NCBI GenBank assembly: GCA_023135215.1
Contig: JAGLTP010000216.1
Span: forward strand, 1-5,640
Length of the DNA stretch: 5,640 nucleotides
Direction: 5' to 3'
Source of the DNA: Candidatus Heimdallarchaeota archaeon
Lineage (GTDB): Archaea; Asgardarchaeota; Heimdallarchaeia; Heimdallarchaeales; Heimdallarchaeaceae
A program made the translations under genes and the position numbers. The first letter of the stretch is position 1; each line of letters starts with the position of its first letter. Below the pieces are notes generated by a model. That model did no database searches and had not been told where the DNA came from. It saw nothing but the letters and a program-made list of their open reading frames with translations. Positions 1-5,640 of the stretch are shown one piece after another.

Positions 1-702
1 TTTTGTTTTGAATTGTCGGAATCGTTTTACTTCAAATTCTTTGATTTTTGATTCCATTACAATGATAACAAAAGGAAATACTATAGTCTGAATCAAATTT
101 CCTTGATGAGTAATATGATGACACATACCCTTCTTACAATTATTCATGGATGAAGCTACTTTTCTCAAACTTTTTCCAAGCACTTGGAAAATTGTGAAAC
201 TATCAATATTGTAATTCGGTGCGTTTGCCATAACAACTAAGGGATCGTTTTCTATTGAAAATACGCACCAAGCTTGCAGTTTTTCTCCCTCAGGATCTTC
301 AAAAAGCACATCAGCTATCTCGACTCCACACTGCAAGAGAATGTCTCTACATTCTTCTTGAAACTTATGAAAAACACTTACATTTCCTGTAAACTCTTCA
401 AAATGCCTTTTGTAATTACGATAGAAATTCTCCGAAATGCACTCGCTTACATAATCCGCATATTCATTGGGCATCTCATCAGAAATCTGAAAAATAAAAA
501 TAAGAGAACCCTTCGATTTGAGAAGATATTGACTCTCTTCTAACAGAACTCGAGATAATTTTTCCTTCTCTATTTCTTCAACAAATCTCAGTATTGCTGA
601 GATTAAGCCTGAAACTAGTACTTCATCTCCCCTAGAATATTTTTCATAGTCAAAAATAGGAACCCCATGTTCAGTTATGATTAATATTCTCTTTATTAGC
701 AA
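1..702 (-). CDS. Longin/roadblock-like protein, partial (3' end beyond the left edge)
   Basis: Open frame of 234 codons running off the left edge, starting with TTG at 702-700. I chose this start because AGGTGGT lies just upstream (715-709) and the preceding gene's stop, in the same frame, is only one codon away. Residues 2-19 form a beta hairpin (LIKRILII, then GVPIFDYE), followed by a helix (about 27-46, with SGLISAILRF), two strands (about 50-73) and two helices (about 79-122). This is the longin-like order common in Asgard archaeal proteins that probably work with small GTPases. Residues 139-218 repeat a strand-helix-strand pattern (AWCVFSIENDPLVVMAN, a helix at 168-186, TIVFPFVIIVME), suggesting a second longin or roadblock-like domain. 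No signal peptide or membrane helix is visible. It is translationally coupled to the amidotransferase-like gene upstream. The fold call comes from pattern recognition; partner and function are unknown. The reading frame is secure, the family less so. Confidence 0.8.
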   Translation of the reverse strand, partial: MLIKRILIITEHGVPIFDYEKYSRGDEVLVSGLISAILRFVEEIEKEKLSRVLLEESQYLLKSKGSLIFIFQISDEMPNEYADYVSECISENFYRNYKRHFEEFTGNVSVFHKFQEECRDILLQCGVEIADVLFEDPEGEKLQAWCVFSIENDPLVVMANAPNYNIDSFTIFQVLGKSLRKVASSMNNCKKGMCHHITHQGNLIQTIVFPFVIIVMESKIKEFEVKRFRQFKTK

Positions 703-705
703 GTT

Positions 706-1584
706 TTAACCACCTAATTTTAATGATTGCAAAGATGTTCCTATTTCTGATAAATCAGGAAGTTTTCCTTCAATTTTCTGCTTAGATATAATGTTATGTA
801 TCTTCTTCAATAAATATTCGATTGTTGTAAATTTGAAATCTCCCTGATAAAACATGAAATTGTAATGGTATAAGGATAATAAATAGCTATCCAAACAAGC
901 ATGTTGAAGTAGTACGTAGTAGTTAGTATCGCCTACTTTGATTTTATCCTCTTTTGTTGAAAGCAAATAATCCATTCTCTTTGAAGATAATCGGATTAAC
1001 TTAGTGAGATAGTTAGAATTCTGTTTGCTAAATATCTCTGACGAGCTGAAAATAACGAATCTTCCTCGTCTTTTGTATCCTGCAAGGATGACTGGTTTGG
1101 TGTCCATTAGAGCTAGTGGTATGTATTTCTTGATTCCTCTTTCTTTTAGTAAGTTTTTTTGGTTCTCATATTCAATAACATGAGCTTGTGTGATTTTTAA
1201 TTTAGAACCTATTAAGCGAGTATCTACTGGTATCTTTGGCAATCCATAAACATAGTTTGGTTGAAATGAAATTCCAAGTTCCTTCATAAACTCATCAAAG
1301 AATCTGCCTAAATCATCCCAAGGTGGTGAAGGTAAAGTAAGAACTAAACAACCTCCGATATCGATATATGATGTAAGCTCTATATACTGATCCTGAGTTA
1401 TTTTTTTTCTTGGTAAACTGATGAATAAAATATGAGATTTTTCAAGAATATTTCTATCTAATCCTGCACCAATTTTTCTTATAATATTAAATTTGACATC
1501 TGCTATTTCTGTGTCTACAACACTCGTTATCTGTTTAGGTTGAACAGTCTCATTGAGAGTGGTATCAATAGAACAGAGTCTCAT
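706..1584 (-). CDS. Class I glutamine-amidotransferase-like fold protein, IFT52/GldG/DUF4350-like
   Basis: A 292-residue soluble protein. Residues 51-86 hold a strand (HILFISLP), then ITQDQYIELTSYIDIGGCL and a second strand (VLTLP). This is the 'advertised P, then E/Y..L..Y...GG' pattern of the non-catalytic amidotransferase-like domains of IFT52, GldG-type ABC auxiliary proteins and DUF4350. Residues 95-112 (FFDEFMKELGISFQPNYV) match the 'last helix, then GI' segment of those families. Residues 163-186 (KPVILAGYKRRGRFVIFSSS) match their closing strand pair with the G-x-GR turn. There is no G-x-C-x-G nucleophile elbow, so enzyme activity is unlikely and a binding or scaffold role is more plausible. 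Residues 222-270 are helical and unrecognised. The ATG at 1584 is the first possible start, since an in-frame TAG directly precedes it. There is no clear ribosome binding site, which fits a leaderless message. The end overlaps the ribosome binding site of the longin-like gene. Confidence 0.85.
   Translation of the reverse strand: MRLCSIDTTLNETVQPKQITSVVDTEIADVKFNIIRKIGAGLDRNILEKSHILFISLPRKKITQDQYIELTSYIDIGGCLVLTLPSPPWDDLGRFFDEFMKELGISFQPNYVYGLPKIPVDTRLIGSKLKITQAHVIEYENQKNLLKERGIKKYIPLALMDTKPVILAGYKRRGRFVIFSSSEIFSKQNSNYLTKLIRLSSKRMDYLLSTKEDKIKVGDTNYYVLLQHACLDSYLLSLYHYNFMFYQGDFKFTTIEYLLKKIHNIISKQKIEGKLPDLSEIGTSLQSLKLGG
709..715 (-). promoter_or_regulatory. Ribosome binding site inside the preceding gene, setting the TTG start
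   Basis: On the minus strand AGGTGGT precedes the TTG start at 702 by six bases, and its AGGTG core matches the archaeal anti-Shine-Dalgarno sequence with an eight-base spacer. The same bases encode the last Leu-Gly-Gly codons of the upstream protein, so the site would be read by ribosomes finishing that gene. This supports a non-ATG start and translational coupling. Confidence 0.7.
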
Positions 1585-1598
1585 CTATCTATGAATTG

Positions 1599-1618
1599 CA
1601 AGTTTTCATTTAAACTTG
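1599..1618 (-). promoter_or_regulatory. TATA-like promoter box within an inverted repeat, upstream of the amidotransferase-like gene
   Basis: On the minus strand TTTAAA occupies 1614-1609, centred about 27 bases before the ATG at 1584. This is the archaeal TATA-to-start distance, so a transcript would begin at or near the ATG, agreeing with the absence of a ribosome binding site. The box lies within a perfect 7-bp inverted repeat, CAAGTTT-N6-AAACTTG. The repeat could be an operator that competes with TATA-binding protein, but seven base pairs in an AT-rich spacer can arise by chance. Confidence 0.5.
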
Positions 1619-1628
1619 TTGTGTTTTA

Positions 1629-1656
1629 GGAAGAAAAAAGAACAAATAGAAAAAAT
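1629..1656 (-). terminator. Oligo-T archaeal-type terminator after the membrane TPR gene
   Basis: Fourteen bases past the stop of the membrane protein, the minus strand turns T-rich, with two runs of six T (1656-1651 and 1637-1632) joined by pyrimidine-rich sequence. Archaeal RNA polymerase terminates on such oligo-T tracts without needing a hairpin. The stretch sits just before the candidate promoter of the next gene, which supports a boundary between transcription units. Confidence 0.45.
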
Positions 1657-1669
1657 TGACTGAATAATG

Positions 1670-2785
1670 TCAATCTTTCTTTTCTTGTTGTTTAATTTTG
1701 AGGATTTTTCTTAAATCTCTTCTGAGTTTTCTAGCTGCTGCGCTTTCTGGAGCATACCTAAGAGATGCTGCAATTTCTTTGTAAGCTTCTTGATAATCTT
1801 CCTTAGCTTTCAGACTTATAGCTCTGAGTAGATGAGATTTTGATATCAAATGAGGAACACTAATAGATTTTTCTTCGGTCTCAGCAAGAATTCTTTCAGT
1901 GTATTCTAGCACTTTACCATGCTTATTTTTTTGCACATAAAGTACAGCTAATTTTGATAAAATTGCAACATTATTCTTATCTTCTTTAAGATAATCTTCA
2001 AGAACCTGTATACTTGCATCTTTGAGATCTGATTCATCATAATACTCTGCAGCCTTTACAACCATTACTGGATCATCCATTGTTTGAAAACGCAGAGTTC
2101 TATAATAGAAAAATAAAAACACACCCACTCCTCCAAGTAGAGAAAGAATCTGCAGGATTATAATTAAAACATCCCTAACAAGAAATACCTGTGCAAAAAT
2201 AAAGTAATGTGCAGCAATTGCAATTGCGGAAGTAATTCCCAACCATATCCAATATTTTGTACCATAAAGTAGTTCAAATCTGTTTTTTTTGTATTCCTTT
2301 TCGCTTTCACCTGCAATTATAGGAAAAATTTCCAGACTATCTGTAACAGTTATGTGTCCCGCAAATTCTATTAATGAAAGAACAAATAATGCAATATAAT
2401 TAAAGATCAACACTGTCCTAATCTCATCTTCAGCTCGAATATATCTACTCAAGAGTAGTATATTGAATAGGATTATAGAGAATAGGTTGTAATTTCTTAA
2501 AGATCTAATATGAGCTAGATAGATCGATCTAGTTTGATGAACTTGTTTAGGTAGTGGTCTTCTTCTGAAGCGGACAACAAACCACCCTACAAGAAATACA
2601 ATAATGGACGGAAATGAAGCAAAACCTATTGGTGCACTAGTTCCTATGTCCGAAAAAGATAGGATGAAAATTAACAATCCAACTACAACCATAACTAAAT
2701 CTTCTTCTGACATAGCCATCTCAATTTCATTCGCACTCATATCAGTAATCTTCCTATGATAAATATGGGAAACAAAGATATTCAT
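1670..2785 (-). CDS. Six-helix membrane protein with C-terminal TPR-like tail
   Basis: A 371-residue protein I cannot assign to a named family. Hydrophobic segments lie at about 31-47, 52-71, 99-115, 124-143, 178-198 and 203-228. The basic loop after the second (RFRRRPLPK, 72-80) and the even helix number suggest that both ends are cytosolic. From 239 to 345 there are three amphipathic helix pairs of about 34 residues with TPR-like spacing (AAEYYDE...ASIQVLEDYLKED; LAVLYVQKNKHGKVLEY; LRAISLKAKEDYQEAYKEI), then a Lys/Arg-rich end. It probably anchors a protein-protein contact surface at the membrane. It starts 24 bases after the helicase stop. The ATG at 2785 has no ribosome binding site. Met16 (ATG at 2740, preceded by AGGAA) may be the true start, giving 356 residues and losing only a 15-residue polar stretch. 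No enzyme motif is visible. Confidence 0.87.
   Translation of the reverse strand: MNIFVSHIYHRKITDMSANEIEMAMSEEDLVMVVVGLLIFILSFSDIGTSAPIGFASFPSIIVFLVGWFVVRFRRRPLPKQVHQTRSIYLAHIRSLRNYNLFSIILFNILLLSRYIRAEDEIRTVLIFNYIALFVLSLIEFAGHITVTDSLEIFPIIAGESEKEYKKNRFELLYGTKYWIWLGITSAIAIAAHYFIFAQVFLVRDVLIIILQILSLLGGVGVFLFFYYRTLRFQTMDDPVMVVKAAEYYDESDLKDASIQVLEDYLKEDKNNVAILSKLAVLYVQKNKHGKVLEYTERILAETEEKSISVPHLISKSHLLRAISLKAKEDYQEAYKEIAASLRYAPESAAARKLRRDLRKILKIKQQEKKD
2751..2755 (-). promoter_or_regulatory. Possible ribosome binding site for the Met16 start of the membrane TPR protein
   Basis: AGGAA on the minus strand lies ten bases before the ATG at 2740. The outermost ATG at 2785 is preceded only by CGTCAAACTT, which has no purine-rich site. 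The match is partial and the spacing a little long, so this favours the internal start without proving it. Confidence 0.35.
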
Positions 2786-2799
2786 AAGTTTGACGAATC

Positions 2800-2805
2800 T
2801 ATAAA
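2800..2805 (-). promoter_or_regulatory. TATA-like box after the helicase stop
   Basis: The minus strand reads TTTATA at 2805-2800, as part of a run of seven T (2809-2803) directly after the helicase TAG. A TSS about 26 bases from the box centre would fall near 2776, inside the longest version of the membrane gene but 36 bases before its Met16 start. The T run could instead be a weak terminator for the helicase transcript. Both readings are tentative in such AT-rich DNA. Confidence 0.3.
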
Positions 2806-2809
2806 AAAA

Positions 2810-5419
2810 CTATTCGTTCTTGATTTCTGGTTTTTCCACTAGTTTCGTACAATCTTTTGCATATTTTTGTAAATCGTTTTCTTCAAGTACATTGGCTAGT
2901 CTCTGAACAGCTTCTAAATGGTGAACAAGCGAGTCTAACCAACTATAGATATCTCCAGGATATAGCTGAATATTATATTGTTTTCTAGTTTCTGATGCTA
3001 TTCGAGTAGGGGAATACCCTTGTTTTCGCAATTCAACTATAATCTTTGAGAAATTTATTTCTCCACAGCCACAAAATGGTTTATCTGCACACTTACAATC
3101 CAAGAAAGTTTGTGTCCATTTTGTAAATGTCTCAATTATTAGATCAGTAGGTTTTCTTCTTCCCCAACCATTTCCTGAATATAAATCCAATATCGCTCCT
3201 GAAAATATGTTTGTAGATACGTTAGCTTTTATGACTCTTTCTATTTCTTTATGGACTTTTGGAGATAGATGAGCGCCTCTGAAAGTCTGAATCTTAATTG
3301 CCAACTCAAATGCAAAATCATCTGAAAAACCTTTGTTCTTTTGTCTTCGAATCTCCTGAACTAATCTCAAAGCATATGATGGTGCTAAAAATGATAGAGA
3401 TACAGCTTTTCCCAAATTTGTTGGATGAATTATCTTATTTTCTGTATAAATCATATCCATTTTCTTCAGAGCATTCATACTATCTCGTAATGGATTTGAT
3501 CTTCCTAAGATATTTGCAAAGATCATTTTATCATCTGATATGCTTACTTCTTTAAAAGCAACAACAGTTGCTAATATTTCTTCTTCTTCCTGAATCGTTT
3601 CGAGGAAGGGGTCAACATCTTCAATAGGTTTTGTTAGGAGTTCGAATGCAACTTGTTCTTCAGTTTCTTTCTGTCCTGCAAAGATTTTTCTTCCTGGTTC
3701 AACAAGCAGAAAGACTTTCCCTTTGTCATGAAAACCTAATCGTCCAGCCCTTCCTAGCATCTGGTGAAATTCTGCAACTGATAGCCATTCAATTCCCATT
3801 GCTAAATTCTCAAAGATTACAATGGATGCAGGAAAGTCCACTCCAGCACCTAAAGCAATTGTTGTCACAACAGTTGAGAACTTTCCTTTTTCAAAGCCTC
3901 TCTCAACCATCTTTCTTTTTCGAAAAGTTAAACCTGCATGATAGTAAGTTGCTTTTATACCTTTATTCCTTAGCTTTCTTGCAACGTTTTCACAATTTCT
4001 TCTTGAATTTGTAAAGACAAGTGATTGACCTTTATAACCAGTGCTCGATTTTATTTTTTCTTCATTCTTGCAAAGCTTAAACAAATGCTCAAATCTATCA
4101 CCTTCATTCTCTGTTAAGATAGCATGTCTTTCCAAAGGAATGGGACGATCCAAATACTCTATATGATCAGCTGATAAATCCTCAGCTAGTCCTTTTGTGT
4201 TACCAATCGTTGCTGACAAGTAGATGAATTGTGCTCTTGGGTAGAGAGCTTTCAATCTAGCAATTAAACCATTTAATCTGAATCCTCTCTCTCTTGCAAC
4301 CAGCATTTGGATTTCATCTATTACAATTACTCCTACATTTCCAATTGCGTTACTTCTATTATCTCTTAATAAGAAATCAAATGCTTCATATGTTGCAACA
4401 ATAATATCAGATTTAGCAAAATCATCATCAATAATTGGAGAAAACTCATCATCAACTTTTATTCGACTCATTCCAACGCGTATAGCTGTATTGAGTCCAA
4501 GTTTACGATATCTTTTCTTGAATTGTTCATATTTTTGATTTGTTAGAGCTACCAAAGGTGATAAGTAAATAAATTTCTTTTTTTGTAATGCTTTTGGGAT
4601 ACCTGCTAATTCTGCAACTAAGGTCTTTCCAGATGTAGTTCCTGCAACAATGAGTAAGTCCTTGTTATCGAGTAAGCCTCCCTCGATTGATTTTTCTTGA
4701 ATTGGTAATAGATTTTTTATACCATCCGATATTAATAATTCCTTAAATCTTGATGAAAGTTGTTTTACATCTTTAACTTTGGTAACTTTCTCAGGTTTCT
4801 TTGCTTGGATTATATCAAAAATTGTTGAATCCGGATTTCTTATCGGATCTTGTTCAGTACCCAAAGAAATATTCTCTAATACAAAATCGAGCTCTCCTTC
4901 TCTTTCAGCTTGCTGTTGAAAGAATTTTGTAAGACCTCCTGATACAACAAGGTTACTTCTCTGAAGCTCTTGAACAAGTTCTGCTTTACTACAGTAGTCA
5001 CAAATCCTATGTTTTTTGAATTTAATAGAATCTTCATCAAGTGTAGTCCATTTTGATCTTCTTGACAAACAGTACCAACAAATCTTAGCTATTCTAGGTT
5101 TTGAGATTTTAAATGTTTTACAGTATTCTAAAAATGACTTATTATCCCAAGGAAAGTCAGTATCAGGAATCAATAGATAATCTGCTTCTTTGAGATGTTC
5201 AGTAGCAGTTCTTGGTCGGATATATATATTTGAGCTCTTACCAATTTTCAAATATTTGTAAACTCTGAGGTAGTCTTTTTCATAGGAAAACTGCAACCTT
5301 GAGTTGATTATTGAGATTTTGTCTTTTTTACCCTTAAGAAGAAAATAAACAATATTAGTAGATAACTTATCTTTATTCCAATTGTAGAGTATAGCAACGT
5401 AGGGCTTAGGAAGTTTCAT
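2810..5419 (-). CDS. ASH-Ski2-like archaea-specific superfamily 2 helicase
   Basis: An 869-residue ATP-dependent helicase with all core motifs: Q motif near 239-245 (PIQEKS), Walker A AGTTSGKT (259-266), YLSPLVALTNQ (285-295), VATYEA (341-346), Walker B DEIQ (368-371), SAT (402-404), LVFTNSRR (467-474), motif V TTIALGAGVDFPA (519-531) and arginine-finger motif QMLGRAGRLG (553-562). An N-terminal zinc finger, C114/C117 and C140/C143, precedes the core. A helical region (about 600-760) follows, then a Cys cluster (C775, C777, C783, C785) and a conserved-looking tail with YPGDIYSWLD (820-829). Zinc finger, Ski2 core and C-terminal Cys cluster match COG1202, called ASH-Ski2, whose Thermococcales members are reported to associate with the exoribonuclease aRNase J; a role in RNA turnover here is inferred. 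ATG at 5419 follows GTGAT by five bases. The frame is intact and no motif is missing. Confidence 0.93.
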   Translation of the reverse strand: MKLPKPYVAILYNWNKDKLSTNIVYFLLKGKKDKISIINSRLQFSYEKDYLRVYKYLKIGKSSNIYIRPRTATEHLKEADYLLIPDTDFPWDNKSFLEYCKTFKISKPRIAKICWYCLSRRSKWTTLDEDSIKFKKHRICDYCSKAELVQELQRSNLVVSGGLTKFFQQQAEREGELDFVLENISLGTEQDPIRNPDSTIFDIIQAKKPEKVTKVKDVKQLSSRFKELLISDGIKNLLPIQEKSIEGGLLDNKDLLIVAGTTSGKTLVAELAGIPKALQKKKFIYLSPLVALTNQKYEQFKKRYRKLGLNTAIRVGMSRIKVDDEFSPIIDDDFAKSDIIVATYEAFDFLLRDNRSNAIGNVGVIVIDEIQMLVARERGFRLNGLIARLKALYPRAQFIYLSATIGNTKGLAEDLSADHIEYLDRPIPLERHAILTENEGDRFEHLFKLCKNEEKIKSSTGYKGQSLVFTNSRRNCENVARKLRNKGIKATYYHAGLTFRKRKMVERGFEKGKFSTVVTTIALGAGVDFPASIVIFENLAMGIEWLSVAEFHQMLGRAGRLGFHDKGKVFLLVEPGRKIFAGQKETEEQVAFELLTKPIEDVDPFLETIQEEEEILATVVAFKEVSISDDKMIFANILGRSNPLRDSMNALKKMDMIYTENKIIHPTNLGKAVSLSFLAPSYALRLVQEIRRQKNKGFSDDFAFELAIKIQTFRGAHLSPKVHKEIERVIKANVSTNIFSGAILDLYSGNGWGRRKPTDLIIETFTKWTQTFLDCKCADKPFCGCGEINFSKIIVELRKQGYSPTRIASETRKQYNIQLYPGDIYSWLDSLVHHLEAVQRLANVLEENDLQKYAKDCTKLVEKPEIKNE

Positions 5420-5424
5420 TAAAA

Positions 5425-5429
5425 ATCAC
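5425..5429 (-). promoter_or_regulatory. Ribosome binding site of the helicase gene
   Basis: GTGAT on the minus strand lies five bases before the helicase ATG and matches the GGTGAT part of the archaeal anti-Shine-Dalgarno complement. It fixes the start and shows that the helicase is probably translated from a leadered, operon-type message shared with the zinc-ribbon gene 35 bases upstream. Confidence 0.65.
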
Positions 5430-5454
5430 GAAAATTATTCTATCTGATTTATGC

Positions 5455-5640
5455 TTATTTATTTTCTTCATCTTTGGAAGATGTTGTTATATCATGACCA
5501 CACGCTGTGCAGAATTTTGCTTTTATAGAATTGAATTTATTACAATTAGGACACTCTTTTTGCAAAGGATTTCCACAATGCTTGCAGAATTTTCTTAAAG
5601 GAGCTTCTTTCTCGCAGTTTGGACAGATTAACGTTTTTTC
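5455..5640 (-). CDS. Double zinc-ribbon protein, C-terminal end (5' part beyond the right edge)
   Basis: Sixty-one codons and a TAA stop, entering from the right edge. Counting from the edge, Cys pairs lie at 6/9 (CPNC), 19/22 (CKHC), 30/33 (CPNC) and 44/47 (CTAC), each second pair followed by G. These are two tandem CxxC-x9/10-CxxC zinc ribbons, the classic double zinc ribbon, ending in a polar acidic tail (SSKDEENK). Such modules bind two zinc ions and often sit at the end of archaeal proteins as protein- or nucleic-acid-binding adaptors. The N-terminal part, which would show the main function, is missing. The gene ends 35 bases before the helicase on the same strand, so co-transcription is likely, but a shared function is not shown. 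The frame and zinc-ribbon call are secure. Confidence 0.88.
   Translation of the reverse strand, partial: EKTLICPNCEKEAPLRKFCKHCGNPLQKECPNCNKFNSIKAKFCTACGHDITTSSKDEENK

Noticed and set aside
274..543. Plus-strand open frame of 89 codons
   Set aside because: It lies antisense within the longin-like gene, which has a continuous frame, a ribosome binding site and recognisable strand-helix order. The plus-strand product has no family-like pattern.
706..1584. Active glutamine amidotransferase
   Set aside because: The GGCL segment precedes a strand and is not the G-x-C-x-G elbow. No matching His-Glu pair is evident near the end of the domain.
699..1606. Nine-base repeat AAAACTTGC at the start of the longin-like gene and in the leader of the amidotransferase-like gene (minus strand)
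   Set aside because: A nine-base match in AT-rich sequence with no longer similarity around it is likely chance. Only one copy lies in a dyad.
2520..2531. Perfect 12-bp palindrome TAGATCGATCTA
   Set aside because: About one perfect 12-bp palindrome is expected by chance in a window this long. It lies inside coding sequence (Thr-Arg-Ser-Ile-Tyr-Leu) with no sign of a regulatory role.
3298..3555. Plus-strand open frame of 85 codons
   Set aside because: It is antisense to the C-terminal region of the helicase, has no upstream signals, and its product resembles no domain.
3631..4014. Plus-strand open frame of 127 codons rich in Leu, Gln and Phe
   Set aside because: It is the antisense shadow of helicase motifs IV to VI. 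Its composition is explained by the complement of Lys/Glu/Ala codons.
2810..5419. Assignment of the helicase as Hel308 or Lhr
   Set aside because: Walker B is DEIQ, and an N-terminal CxxC zinc finger and a C-terminal Cys cluster are present. These fit ASH-Ski2/COG1202 better than Hel308. The Lhr-specific C-terminal domains are absent.

Overview
The window is AT-rich (roughly one third G+C by eye) and almost fully coding. Every supported gene is on the minus strand, so transcription runs from the right edge to the left edge. The best guess for the source is an archaeon, most likely of the Asgard (Promethearchaeota) group. The archaeal part rests on an 869-residue Ski2-type helicase with the layout of the archaea-specific ASH-Ski2/COG1202 family, on GTGAT- and AGGTG-type ribosome binding sites, and on a TATA-like box placed for leaderless transcription. 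The Asgard part rests mainly on a longin/roadblock-like protein of the sort abundant in Loki-, Thor- and Heimdallarchaeia. It is an inference and was not tested by a search.

Layout in transcription order: (1) 5640-5455, the C-terminal end of a double zinc-ribbon protein that enters from the right edge; (2) 5419-2810, the ASH-Ski2-like helicase, with zinc-binding cysteine clusters at both ends; (3) 2785-1670, a six-helix membrane protein with a cytosolic TPR-like tail; (4) 1584-706, a protein with a class I glutamine-amidotransferase-like fold that lacks an obvious catalytic site and resembles the IFT52/GldG/DUF4350 group; (5) 702 to the left edge, a longin/roadblock-like protein that starts with TTG and runs out of the window.

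The spacing suggests two transcription blocks. The zinc-ribbon gene, the helicase and perhaps the membrane TPR gene are separated by only 35 and 24 bases. A T-rich stretch after the membrane TPR gene, followed by a TATA-like box 27 bases before the next start, suggests a new promoter for the last two genes. Those two are tightly coupled: the ribosome binding site of the longin-like gene is formed by the last codons of the amidotransferase-like gene. The helicase can be tied to nucleic-acid (probably RNA) metabolism. The last pair is of unknown function, and its folds recall eukaryotic trafficking modules. No RNA genes, CRISPR arrays, insertion sequences or integrase sites were seen, and no gap between genes exceeds about 85 bases.
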